Source: Clostridia bacterium (lineage in GTDB: Bacteria > Bacillota > Clostridia > Oscillospirales > CAG-272). From it: a DNA stretch of 15,060 nucleotides. The stretch's first letter is position 1; the number at the start of each line of letters is the position of its first letter. A program made the translations under genes and the position numbers. Below are positions 7,155 to 14,950 of this stretch, in pieces. Location of the stretch: assembly GCA_900768535.1 (NCBI GenBank), contig CAAGDE010000039.1, forward strand, positions 1 to 15,060, read 5' to 3'. The notes under the pieces are model-generated. The model did no database searches. It worked only from the letters and a program-made list of their open reading frames with translations, and had not been told where the DNA came from.

Positions 7155-7336
7155 AAGAAGTGTCTAAGAACCCCAAGAACCTTCCCTGAGAAGGGCGTCC
7201 CCCCTTTTCATCAGACCGATTAAATTCGATTCGCTCCGGAAAAGGGGGGACGCCCTTCTCAGGGAAGTTCTTTGGATTCCTAAACCTTTCTTTCAAGAAA
7301 GGTTTAGGCGGGGTTTGGGGCAGAGCCCCAAGGTCT
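7111..7336. repeat. Large inverted-repeat element between convergent genes, probable bidirectional terminator
   Basis: Two about 98-base arms (7111-7209 and 7239-7336) are inverted copies of each other around a 29-base centre. The inner 28 bases of each arm pair perfectly (7182-7209 with 7239-7266). Each arm also contains two private hairpins: left TTGGGAC/GTCCCAA (7116-7132) and a stem from 7139 to 7168; right TTGGGGC/GCCCCAA (7315-7331) and CCTAAACCTTTCTT/AAGAAAGGTTTAGG (7279-7308). The stop of the + gene lies at the tip of a left-arm hairpin, and the minus gene stops three bases beyond the right arm. It contains no transposase. It could be a MITE-like or palindromic dispersed repeat now acting as a transcription terminator on both strands. 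No clear target-site duplication can be seen. Confidence 0.8.
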
Positions 7337-7339
7337 CCC

Positions 7340-8215
7340 TCACTCCTTCCAGCCGGACTGGGCTTTTTTCTGGTACTGGAGGGGGGTCATACCGGTTTCG
7401 CGGTGGAAGATACTGATGAAATAGGAGTAGTCCTGGAAGCCGCTTTCGAAGCAGGCGTCGGTGACGGTACCGCCGCGGATGAGGCAGTTCATGGCGAGGG
7501 AGAGCTTTTTGGCGCGGAGGTATTTGATAAAGGATATCTTCATGCTTTTGCAGAACAGGCGGGAGAAGTAGGAGGGGGAGATGAAGAACGCCTTTGCCAC
7601 CTGCTCCACCGTCTGAATCGAGCGGAGGTTATCGTTGACGTAGCAGATGATATCGCGCATCAGGGGAGAGAGCGGCGCGGCGGGAGCGGAGGAGCCGGCA
7701 TGGTCGAAGCTGTGGTTGACCAGCGCGAGCATCTGGAGCGTATAGGAAAAGCAGAGCAGGCGGGAGGTATCCTTGGGAAAATTTTTCTCCGCAAAAACGG
7801 AGCAGAACAGCCCGATGATCTGCCCCTGCTGTGCGGCATCCGGGCGCAAAAGATTCCGCTCCCCGATGGCGCGGTCGAGGAAGCAGTGGAGCGGGCTCTG
7901 CATCCGCGGAGAAAGCCCCGCAAAGCAGTCGTTTTCGATTTTCAGGTAGTAGCATTCATACTCTCCCGCCTCCCGGAACAGCGCGCGGTGAATCTCTCCG
8001 GCGCGGGTCAGGATCATATCCCCCGGTCGGATTCCGTATTCCGAATCCTCCACAACGTAGGTCATGCGCGGTCCGCGGACGAGCAGGTACAGCTCGCATT
8101 CGGTGTGCGCGTGCATGGCATATTCCGCCTGTTTTTCGGGAGAGACATAGTCCACCGAATGAAAAAATCTCAGGCAGTTCTTCCCGTTCCAGGTATAAAA
8201 AACGACCTCCGTCAT
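7340..8215 (-). CDS. AraC-family transcriptional regulator with cupin-like sensor half
   Basis: A 291-residue DNA-binding protein. The N-terminal half (about 1-100) looks like the AraC cupin barrel: MHAHTECELYLLVRG (34-48) and IRPGDMILTRAGEIHR (62-77) are the usual metal or sugar-pocket segments. The C-terminal 105 residues carry two helix-turn-helix units, VEQVAKAFFISPSYFSRLF (203-221) and VTDACFESGFQDYSYFISIF (251-270), ending in the family's RETGMTPLQYQ signature. The start at ATG 8215 is chosen because GGAGG (complement of 8223-8227) lies seven bases upstream; a start nine codons earlier has no ribosome site. It is divergent from the solute-binding operon and convergent with the cytoplasmic GH13 gene, so it probably activates the surrounding glycan genes in response to a sugar. 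The inducer is unknown. Confidence 0.93.
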   Translation of the reverse strand: MTEVVFYTWNGKNCLRFFHSVDYVSPEKQAEYAMHAHTECELYLLVRGPRMTYVVEDSEYGIRPGDMILTRAGEIHRALFREAGEYECYYLKIENDCFAGLSPRMQSPLHCFLDRAIGERNLLRPDAAQQGQIIGLFCSVFAEKNFPKDTSRLLCFSYTLQMLALVNHSFDHAGSSAPAAPLSPLMRDIICYVNDNLRSIQTVEQVAKAFFISPSYFSRLFCKSMKISFIKYLRAKKLSLAMNCLIRGGTVTDACFESGFQDYSYFISIFHRETGMTPLQYQKKAQSGWKE

Positions 8216-8263
8216 CTCACCACCTCCGCAAAACAATTGCATTTCTGAACTGATCTCAATCGG

Positions 8264-8292
8264 ATTATATCACAAAAAGCACAAAATGTCAA
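8264..8292 (-). promoter_or_regulatory. Consensus promoter of the araC-type gene
   Basis: On the minus strand TTGACA (complement of 8287-8292) and TATAAT (complement of 8264-8269) are separated by 17 bases. Both hexamers are exact consensus, so the regulator is likely made constitutively while its targets have weak, activator-type promoters. Confidence 0.88.
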
Positions 8293-8341
8293 CCGTATTT
8301 TCGCTGTTTTTGACACTTCAATCAAGCCTTGGGTAACAAAC

Positions 8342-8397
8342 GCAATGAAACAATGGAAAAATGCAAAGGAATTTGCAATGAAAAACTGCTATACTGA
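8342..8397 (+). promoter_or_regulatory. Activator-type promoter of the solute-binding protein operon
   Basis: The -10 box TATACT (8390-8395) has no proper -35. GCAATGAAA occurs at 8342-8350 and again at 8375-8383, a 33-base or three-turn spacing. GAAAAATGCAA (8356-8366), CAAAGGAAT (8364-8372), AAAAACTG (8381-8388) and CTATACTGA (8389-8397) match the words before the cytoplasmic GH13 gene in the same order and nearly the same spacing. Regulation by the neighbouring AraC protein is inferred. Confidence 0.6.
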
Positions 8398-8429
8398 TGG
8401 CAGAAAACGTATTTTAAGGAGGATTTGTT

Positions 8430-9929
8430 ATGAAACCGATCCGAAAGCTGCCCGCACTGTTGCTCGCCGTTCTGATGCTGGTCACGACAGTCGGACTTGC
8501 CGGCTGCAGTAAAAAGCCGACAGAGCACCCGCCCGTAACCACCGGCACAAGCCAGACCGATGCGGAGCCGGGCAGCAGCACAGACGCTGACACCGAAAGC
8601 GAAGCGCCCAAGGACCTGCACGCCAAGGACATTCTCGGCGAGCGCGACCTCTCCGGACAGACCATCACCTTCTTCAACCGCACCGGCGGCAATATGTGGG
8701 ATATCCGGAGCCTTTATGCCGAGGAAATCCTCTCCGAGGACATCAACGATGCGGTATTCGCCCGCAACGAAAAGCTGAAGGAGGACTACGGCTTTACGGT
8801 CAACCTGATCGACAGCGGTGCCACCTCCTACTCCAAGCGGCTGACCCAGGCGATTCTGGGCGGCGACTACGGCTTTGACGTGGTGACCGCCTGCGGCTAC
8901 GACATGGCGGAGCTTGCCGCGAATGCCGTTCTGCTGGATCTGATCGCGCTGGACGGACTGAATCTCGGCTCCTCCTGGTGGAACACCACCCTGAACAGCC
9001 AGCTTTCCATCGGGAATGCACTCTATTATCTCTCCGGCGACATCATCTGCGAGGATAACATGGCGGTCCGGTGCGTCTTCTTCAACAAAGGCATTGCGGA
9101 CGCCATCGATCACCCGGCAGAGGAACTTTACACCCTGGCAACCGACCGCGAATGGACCTTTGAGGAGATGTTCAGCCTGGCGGCACTCGCCTACGTGGAT
9201 ACGGGCGACAAAAAGACCGAGCGCATCGGCTTCATCGCGCAGAAGGTGGTTGCCGGAAACGTCCTGCTGACCGCCGCCGGCGTCCGCCTGACGGAAAAGA
9301 ACGACAGCGATGTTCCCGTGTTCAACCAGTCCCTGCCGACCGATCTCGTCTCCGCCATTACCGGCTACATCACCGGAAACGGCGTGCGCATTGAGAGCGA
9401 CGCGCTAAGTCCCTTCCGGAACAACCGCGTGCTGTTCATGACCGAAGTGCTGGGCACCGTGTCGAAAATCCGCGACTGGGACGTCAAGGCGGGCATTCTT
9501 CCCCTTCCGCTGTATCAGAAGGGACAGGAATCCTACAACCATTTCGCGGACGGAAACTGCCTCAACCTGCTGGCGCTCCCCACCGGGAACGGTGCGCGCC
9601 GGAGCAACGTCATCTTTATGATGGAAGCAATGTGCATTGAGTCCGACACCACGCTCAATCCCGCCTTCTATGACAAGTGCCTGCGCGGGCGGTACTCCAG
9701 CGACCCCGAAAGCCGCGGAATGCTGACCATCATCCTGGACAGCTACTTCATCGAGGACGCCAATCTCTACAAGCGCGCCTGGGGAAGCCTGCAGGACGAC
9801 ATTATCAGCGCGATCATGGAGAGTCAGTCGGTCACGACCGTGCTGGAAAAGTACCGGGACAGCCTGCCGGCGGAGATCGACAAGACCGTGAAGCGCCTCT
9901 CGGAGATTGCAAAGGCGCAAAGATACTGA
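8430..9929 (+). CDS. Extracellular solute-binding lipoprotein of a carbohydrate-type ABC importer
   Basis: A 499-residue lipoprotein. The signal peptide ends in the lipobox LAGC with Cys26 as lipid anchor, followed by a Thr/Ser/Asp/Glu linker to about residue 65. The mature part has the two-lobe organisation of family 1 solute-binding proteins, with SYSKRLTQAILGGDYGFDVV near residue 140 and a central segment around WWNTTLNSQLSIGNALYYLSG that I associate with large clostridial sugar-binding lipoproteins. It would capture a glycan fragment at the cell surface for import. The ribosome site AAGGAGG (8416-8422) is seven bases before ATG. It is the first gene of the operon, and no permease or ATPase follows; instead the next gene starts one base after its stop. 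The ligand cannot be read from sequence. Confidence 0.85.
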   Translation: MKPIRKLPALLLAVLMLVTTVGLAGCSKKPTEHPPVTTGTSQTDAEPGSSTDADTESEAPKDLHAKDILGERDLSGQTITFFNRTGGNMWDIRSLYAEEILSEDINDAVFARNEKLKEDYGFTVNLIDSGATSYSKRLTQAILGGDYGFDVVTACGYDMAELAANAVLLDLIALDGLNLGSSWWNTTLNSQLSIGNALYYLSGDIICEDNMAVRCVFFNKGIADAIDHPAEELYTLATDREWTFEEMFSLAALAYVDTGDKKTERIGFIAQKVVAGNVLLTAAGVRLTEKNDSDVPVFNQSLPTDLVSAITGYITGNGVRIESDALSPFRNNRVLFMTEVLGTVSKIRDWDVKAGILPLPLYQKGQESYNHFADGNCLNLLALPTGNGARRSNVIFMMEAMCIESDTTLNPAFYDKCLRGRYSSDPESRGMLTIILDSYFIEDANLYKRAWGSLQDDIISAIMESQSVTTVLEKYRDSLPAEIDKTVKRLSEIAKAQRY

Positions 9930-9930
9930 C

Positions 9931-12873
9931 ATGAAACTGCAACAGCTTCTTTCCGGACTGCTGGGCGCGTGTCTGCTGCTCTCCCCCGCCCTGCCCGCCG
10001 CCGCAATTGACCGTGCCGGGGGGCAGGAACCGGTCGAGCTTTCCGGCTATGCGGACGGCAGCATTTATCGCGCGCCGGACGGGACCGAATACCGTGTTCT
10101 GCGGGAGCCGGACAGCATGATCCGGCAGATCCGCGCGGACATGACCGGCTGCTACATCCTTGCCGCCGACATGGACCTGGGCAGCAGAACCCTGCAGACC
10201 CCGATGTTCGGCGGAACCGCCTTTTCCGGGACTTTGGACGGAAACGGGCACCGCATTGCCGGCTTCGGCATGGATTCCGCGAACAATGCCAGCATCGGTC
10301 TGCTCTTTCACTCCTTCACAGGCTCCCCCGCCGTCCGGAATCTGACCGTGGGGAGCGCGGAAAGCCACATCCCCTTCACCCTGCGCGGCGGCGTGGGCAG
10401 CACGGTCGGCGGACTGGTCGGCGCCATGAAGAACGCCGACCGCACAACGAAAATCGAGAACGTGACGGTATATTCCGATATCACCTATACGGATGTCCGC
10501 CGGGAGACGCTCATCATCGGCGGCATCATCGGCAGGGCTGGTCCCGCAACCGTCCGCGGCTGTCGCTTTGACGGCTCCGTGCGGATTGCCGGGAGCGGTG
10601 CCTGCACAGGATACGTCACTGCCGCCGGCGGAATCGTCGGCAGACACAACATCAGCGACGGCACGCTGACCGTCACGGACTGCGAAAGCCGCGCGGACAT
10701 CGACATTTCCGAGCGTGCTTTCGCGGGCAGTGCCCTCTCCGCGGCGGGCGGCATCATCGGACTGGCTGAATACGCAACCGTGATCCGGGACTGTCGGAAC
10801 AGCGGCAGTGTCCGTTCGTCCGACCGCGCCGGCGGGATTCTCGGCGGAATCCGGGGCGCGGGCGGAACCGAAGACCTGTTCACCCTGCGGAACTGTACCA
10901 ATGAAGGCAATATTCTTGCGGCAAGGTCTGCCGGCGGCGCGGTGGGTGCGGTCAGCAGTCTCGGAAACGCGGACACCAGCCGATTTGAAGTGCGCGCGGT
11001 GCGATGCGCGAATACCGGCGACATTACGGTTGCCGGCACGGGCGAGGCAGATCTCACGGGCGGAAAAACCGGTGCGGGCGGGCTGATCGGCAACCTGCGC
11101 TACGGATACCTCACCGTAACCGACAGCTACAGCAACGCGACCGTGGCAAGTTCCGGAAGAGCCGGATCCAAAACGCCGACCGCCTCCGGAATCGCGGGTT
11201 TTCTCTATCTCAACAACGATGCCGAACGCCTGAGCCGGATCGAACGCTGTTATGCGGTCGGAGAACTCCGCTTCGGCGATGCCGCCTATGTCGGTGCCGG
11301 ACTGTGCGCGGCATCCGGCAGCAGCGCCTCGCGCGGATATCTTCTGCAGGCAACGGACTGCTTCTGGAATTACACCGTCCCGGTGGGAAGCATCGGCGGC
11401 GCGTGCAGTATGAAGCTCTCCGACCGCTCCGGCGGGTGTGCGCAAAAATCCCCGGCGGAATTTGCGGACGGCACGGTGCTTGCCCTGCTGGGTGCGGAAT
11501 TCCGGCAGACACCGGGTACCGATCCCTTCCCCCTGCTCGCGCCCGACACCGAAATCCCGGAGCCGGAGCGCACCGACCTCTATGCCGGGGCACGGGAGAC
11601 CGGATATTCCGACAGGGATGGCAACCGCATCGCCGACCGCGCCTGGGAAACCAGGTGCGGCATTCCCGTCACCCCCGGTGACCGACTGACCGTTGCGCTC
11701 TGGCGGGAGGAACAGCCGTCCCACGGCTTCTTCCGGACCGCCGCAGGGGATGCGGTCTCCCCCATCCGGGCTTCCGACCTGACGGACATCCGCCCGCTTG
11801 CAAACGGCTATCTGATTGCAGCGGTAACGGTGCCGGAGCGGGCGGCGCGGGCGGACATTACCCTGTCTGCCCGGCTCGCCTATCTCGGCCTTGTCACCAA
11901 AAACGATCCCTTTGACGCGGACGCCTGGTACGCATATCACGGACTGCCCCCGATGACCGACGGCACCGCCTCGTCCCTCTATGGGAAGCGGGCGCTCTTT
12001 GCCGGCGATTCCATCAGCTTCGGCTACGCAGATACGCCCGTCGGCGGGGTATCCCGTGCCTGGGCGGGGCGGCTGGCTTACCGTTACAACATGGACTGCA
12101 CCAATGCTTCGGTCAGCGGCGCGACCCTGACCGCCAAATATCCCGCAAACCGCATTCTCTCCCAGCTGACCCCGCACCTGACGGGTTCCTATGACTACGT
12201 CATTCTGGAGGGCGGCTTCAACGACGCCAATCCGAACGGAAAAGGACAGGACGCGCCGGTCGGGACCGTAACGCCGCCCGGCACAGAAGCGGGGTTTGAT
12301 GCCGCCACCTTTGCCGGCGCGCTGGAGGAGCTGTTTGCCACTGTGAAATCGGCATTCCCGAAGGCGCAGATCGGCTTTATCCTCACCTACCGCACCGAAA
12401 AGCACCCTGCCGCCGCAGCGGTTTTTGCCACCTATGTTCCGGCGGCACTGGCGGCTTGCGAAAAATGGGGCGTCTCCTGCCTGAACTGGTTCGGGGATGA
12501 CACCGTCAACCGGGAGGTGCTTGCAACCGACACCTACACCTATCTGCGTGACGGCGTTCACCCCGGCAGTGCGTCATATGACCGCCTGACCCCCTATGTG
12601 GCAGCCTTCATGGAAGCCATGCAGACCAAAGCACCGGACACCGCCAAAGGAACAGACGCCGCCGATCCGACCCCCGCCGGAGAATCCGTCGTCCCACCGT
12701 CCCCCGGAACCGATCCGGAATCCAAACCGTCCGAAAAGCCGGGCACGGAAGCATCCGGCGGCTGTCGGTCCGGACTGACGGGAGAATTGCTCCCGTTTGC
12801 CGCACTCGCCGCCCTGCTCTCCGTCCCCGGTCGGAAGAAATACAAAACACGCAAGGAGGAACCCACACCATGA
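9931..12873 (+). CDS. Secreted beta-helix (GLUG-like repeat) protein fused to an SGNH/GDSL hydrolase, with C-terminal anchor
   Basis: A 980-residue surface protein. A signal peptide ends near AAA (23-25). Residues about 40-480 hold repeated turns with GGIxG cores (GGIIGRAG, GGIVGRHN, GGIIGLAE, GGILGGIRG, GGLIGNLR) like the GLUG motif, suggesting a right-handed beta-solenoid. Residues about 550-665 look like a small beta-rich module ending in VTKNDPFDADAWYAYHG, which I associate with clostridial SGNH proteins. Residues about 685-898 are an SGNH hydrolase: GDSISFG with Ser694, Gly730 in ASVSG, GGFND with Asn764, and DGVHP with Asp874 and His877, so all four block residues are present. Likely activity is deacylation of a polysaccharide. 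A Pro/Ser/Thr/Glu linker leads to GGCRSG (943-948), a hydrophobic stretch and RKKYKTRK, resembling a C-terminal sorting signal without LPXTG. ATG 9931 follows the previous stop by one base and has only a poor ribosome site, which points to translational coupling. Confidence 0.85.
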   Translation: MKLQQLLSGLLGACLLLSPALPAAAIDRAGGQEPVELSGYADGSIYRAPDGTEYRVLREPDSMIRQIRADMTGCYILAADMDLGSRTLQTPMFGGTAFSGTLDGNGHRIAGFGMDSANNASIGLLFHSFTGSPAVRNLTVGSAESHIPFTLRGGVGSTVGGLVGAMKNADRTTKIENVTVYSDITYTDVRRETLIIGGIIGRAGPATVRGCRFDGSVRIAGSGACTGYVTAAGGIVGRHNISDGTLTVTDCESRADIDISERAFAGSALSAAGGIIGLAEYATVIRDCRNSGSVRSSDRAGGILGGIRGAGGTEDLFTLRNCTNEGNILAARSAGGAVGAVSSLGNADTSRFEVRAVRCANTGDITVAGTGEADLTGGKTGAGGLIGNLRYGYLTVTDSYSNATVASSGRAGSKTPTASGIAGFLYLNNDAERLSRIERCYAVGELRFGDAAYVGAGLCAASGSSASRGYLLQATDCFWNYTVPVGSIGGACSMKLSDRSGGCAQKSPAEFADGTVLALLGAEFRQTPGTDPFPLLAPDTEIPEPERTDLYAGARETGYSDRDGNRIADRAWETRCGIPVTPGDRLTVALWREEQPSHGFFRTAAGDAVSPIRASDLTDIRPLANGYLIAAVTVPERAARADITLSARLAYLGLVTKNDPFDADAWYAYHGLPPMTDGTASSLYGKRALFAGDSISFGYADTPVGGVSRAWAGRLAYRYNMDCTNASVSGATLTAKYPANRILSQLTPHLTGSYDYVILEGGFNDANPNGKGQDAPVGTVTPPGTEAGFDAATFAGALEELFATVKSAFPKAQIGFILTYRTEKHPAAAAVFATYVPAALAACEKWGVSCLNWFGDDTVNREVLATDTYTYLRDGVHPGSASYDRLTPYVAAFMEAMQTKAPDTAKGTDAADPTPAGESVVPPSPGTDPESKPSEKPGTEASGGCRSGLTGELLPFAALAALLSVPGRKKYKTRKEEPTP

Positions 12874-12995
12874 AGCATTCCTACCGCATCCCCGAAGTTC
12901 TCATCGTCATCGCACAGCCCGATGACATCCTGACCGAATCGCCCGCGCTTCCGGAACTGGACTGGAGCGAAGGCGAGGATTCCGTCAACGCCTGA
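12870..12995 (+). CDS. 41-residue acidic peptide embedded in the operon, function unknown
   Basis: This small ORF overlaps the preceding gene by the ATGA arrangement. AAGGAGGA (12853-12860) lies nine bases before its ATG, and its stop is joined to the ribosome site of the next gene (TGAAAGGAG). The product starts MKHSYRIPEVLIVIAQPDDI and continues LTESPALPELDWSEGEDSVN plus a final Ala. It has nine acidic and two basic residues, no cysteine and no signal peptide. A hydrophobic stretch (PEVLIVIA) precedes an acidic, Trp-containing tail. From memory, short clostridial ORFs of the form Y-x-x-P-x-(V/I)-x-(I/V), then D-(V/I)-(L/I)-T-x-S, occur near secreted proteins; I cannot verify this here. I do not assign a function. 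Confidence 0.72.
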   Translation: MKHSYRIPEVLIVIAQPDDILTESPALPELDWSEGEDSVNA

Positions 12996-13009
12996 AAGGA
13001 GAAGCCGTC

Positions 13010-14908
13010 ATGAAAAAATCGATCAGTCTGCTGCTCGTTCTCGCACTGCTGTGCGCATTCCTTCCGACCCTCGCGCTCCCCGTTGCCGCCACCGAGGGCG
13101 ACCCCGTTGCCGCCGCAAAGGACGGGGACACGGTCACACTGGACGGCGTAGATTACACCGTTCTGAAGGACCCGGCAACCCTCATCTCCACCGTCACCAC
13201 CGACCCCAAGGGCAAATATATCCTCGGCTGTGACATGGATATGGGCGGAAAGCAATACAAAAACGCCCTGTTCGGCGGTGAAAATTTTGAGGGAACACTT
13301 GACGGAAACGGACATTCCATCACCGGATTTTCGGTTAAGTCATCCAACGGAAACACCGGACTGATTTTCGCCAGAGTAACCAGCTCCAAGACAGTCATCC
13401 GCAACCTGACCGTCGGCTCCCCGGAAGCGCCGCTTTCCCTGATATCGACCAGTACCGCCGCAGGGATGGTCGGCGGTCTGACCGGGAAAACCGAAACCGG
13501 CAAAACAACGGTGGAGAACGTAACGGTTTACGCAAACGTCCGGTTTGAAGGGAAGGTCAGCAACACGGTTGTGTTCGGCGGCATCATCGGCAGATCGCGA
13601 GCCGATACCGTAGCGAACTGCCGCTTCTACGGCTCGGTCGTCTTTGCCGAAAATGTCGGGGTCACCGACAAAAACACCTATGTCGGCGGCATTGTGGGAC
13701 GTGTGGAGGATACCTCTACCCTGACCGTCACCGGCTGTGAAAATCATGCAGCCATTGATATATCGATTCGGAAGATCGGCAGCAACACCAAACAGATGCT
13801 GGGCGGCATCTTCGGCGGGTCAAACAGCGGTGCAACCGCAATCATCACCGACTGCGCCAACTACGGCACGCTGAAAAGCGACCAGTACGCCGGCGGCATC
13901 ATCGGCGGCATACACAATACAGCCGCCAAGCTGACCGTGCAGAATGTCCGGAACCATGCGGACATCTCGTCAACCACCGCAGACAACAGCAGCGACAACA
14001 AGTTCCTCAAGAACGGACTCGCGGCTGCAGGCGGTATCATCGGCGGACTTTCCAACATTGCCACCGCAACCGTCTCCGATTTTGCCGTAACCGGAAAGAT
14101 CTCCTCCAACGGCTCCTCGCTGGATAAAAGCACCGCAACCGGTGTGGTCGGATACATCAGCTCGCAGACCAGCGATTCCGTTGTTCTCCGGAACGGCTAT
14201 GCGGATGTCTCGATCTACAGCAATTATCTGACCCTGACCGGCAAGGAATCGGTCGGTTACTACGGCATCTGCACGGCTTATGCAAAAACCAACGACATCT
14301 TGGTTCAGATTCAGAACGTTTATTTCCGCGCCCGGGTCAATGACGGTGATTACACCTCCTCCGGATGTCATACCCCCCGCGCACACGGCACCTGGTTCGA
14401 TCAGAAGGACACCCCGGAAAGCTTCGCAGGCGGCGCGGTTGCAGCCGGGCTCGGCGCAGGCTGGGGACAGCGGCTCGGCACCGATGCGTACCCGGTCTGC
14501 GGCTCCCCTGCGGCGGTCGCAAAGGTCGGTGACCAATACGTCAACGCAGAGCGGCTCCTGAAACAAACCGAGGAAACCTATGAGGCGTATATTCAGAAGT
14601 CGGATGACAACACCAGACTGCGCATTCTGCTCCTGAGTGCGGCAACCGCCCTTCCGGAGGGCAAGGACATGACCGTTCGGGTCGGCTACACCGCAGACGG
14701 AAAGGCGCACACCCGCAGCTTTACCGTAACCGGCGACCGGTTCACGCTCCAGAGCTGTGTCCGCGCCGCCGACCGCCGGTACTGCACCGAGGAGGGCATC
14801 TCCCTGTTCGGCGCCGTGATTTCCGGAATTCCCGCATCGGTCTTCGATGCCCCGGTTACGGTCACCGTCACCTTTGATACCCTCTCCGGCACAACAGCCT
14901 TCAACTGA
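13010..14908 (+). CDS. Secreted beta-helix (GLUG-like repeat) protein with a C-terminal beta domain
   Basis: A 632-residue exported protein. A signal peptide (MKKSISLLLVLALLCAFLPT, then LALPVAA) would be cleaved near residue 27. Residues about 45-400 align with the N-terminal part of the upstream SGNH fusion: YTVLKDPATLI, KYILGCDMDMGG, LFGGENFEGTLDGNGHSITGF, IRNLTVGSPEA, VENVTVYANV, GGIIGRSRADTVANCRFYGSV and further GGIxG turns, consistent with a beta-solenoid. Residues about 510-632 form a separate beta-rich domain (LRILLLSAATALPEGKDMTVRVGY onward in pieces). There is no anchor at the C-terminus and no enzymatic motif that I recognise, so it may bind glycan or associate with the anchored paralogue. 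AAAGGAG (12995-13001) lies eight bases before ATG. It is the last gene of the operon. Confidence 0.82.
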   Translation: MKKSISLLLVLALLCAFLPTLALPVAATEGDPVAAAKDGDTVTLDGVDYTVLKDPATLISTVTTDPKGKYILGCDMDMGGKQYKNALFGGENFEGTLDGNGHSITGFSVKSSNGNTGLIFARVTSSKTVIRNLTVGSPEAPLSLISTSTAAGMVGGLTGKTETGKTTVENVTVYANVRFEGKVSNTVVFGGIIGRSRADTVANCRFYGSVVFAENVGVTDKNTYVGGIVGRVEDTSTLTVTGCENHAAIDISIRKIGSNTKQMLGGIFGGSNSGATAIITDCANYGTLKSDQYAGGIIGGIHNTAAKLTVQNVRNHADISSTTADNSSDNKFLKNGLAAAGGIIGGLSNIATATVSDFAVTGKISSNGSSLDKSTATGVVGYISSQTSDSVVLRNGYADVSIYSNYLTLTGKESVGYYGICTAYAKTNDILVQIQNVYFRARVNDGDYTSSGCHTPRAHGTWFDQKDTPESFAGGAVAAGLGAGWGQRLGTDAYPVCGSPAAVAKVGDQYVNAERLLKQTEETYEAYIQKSDDNTRLRILLLSAATALPEGKDMTVRVGYTADGKAHTRSFTVTGDRFTLQSCVRAADRRYCTEEGISLFGAVISGIPASVFDAPVTVTVTFDTLSGTTAFN

Positions 14909-14950
14909 CCCTGCACCCCGGTGCTTCAAAAGCCTCCCCCCGACCGATTC

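Noticed and set aside
9832..12561. Long antisense open frame of about 909 codons opposite the SGNH fusion gene
   Set aside because: It has no ribosome site or family motif and lies opposite a gene with intact catalytic blocks; long antisense frames are common in GC-rich genes.
12757..12870. Classical LPXTG sortase signal on the SGNH protein
   Set aside because: No LPXTG or close variant precedes the hydrophobic segment; the sequence there is GGCRSG.
12870..12995. RiPP precursor peptide
   Set aside because: There is no cysteine-rich or Ser/Thr-rich core and no maturase, cyclase or dedicated exporter in the window, so this stays only a remote possibility.
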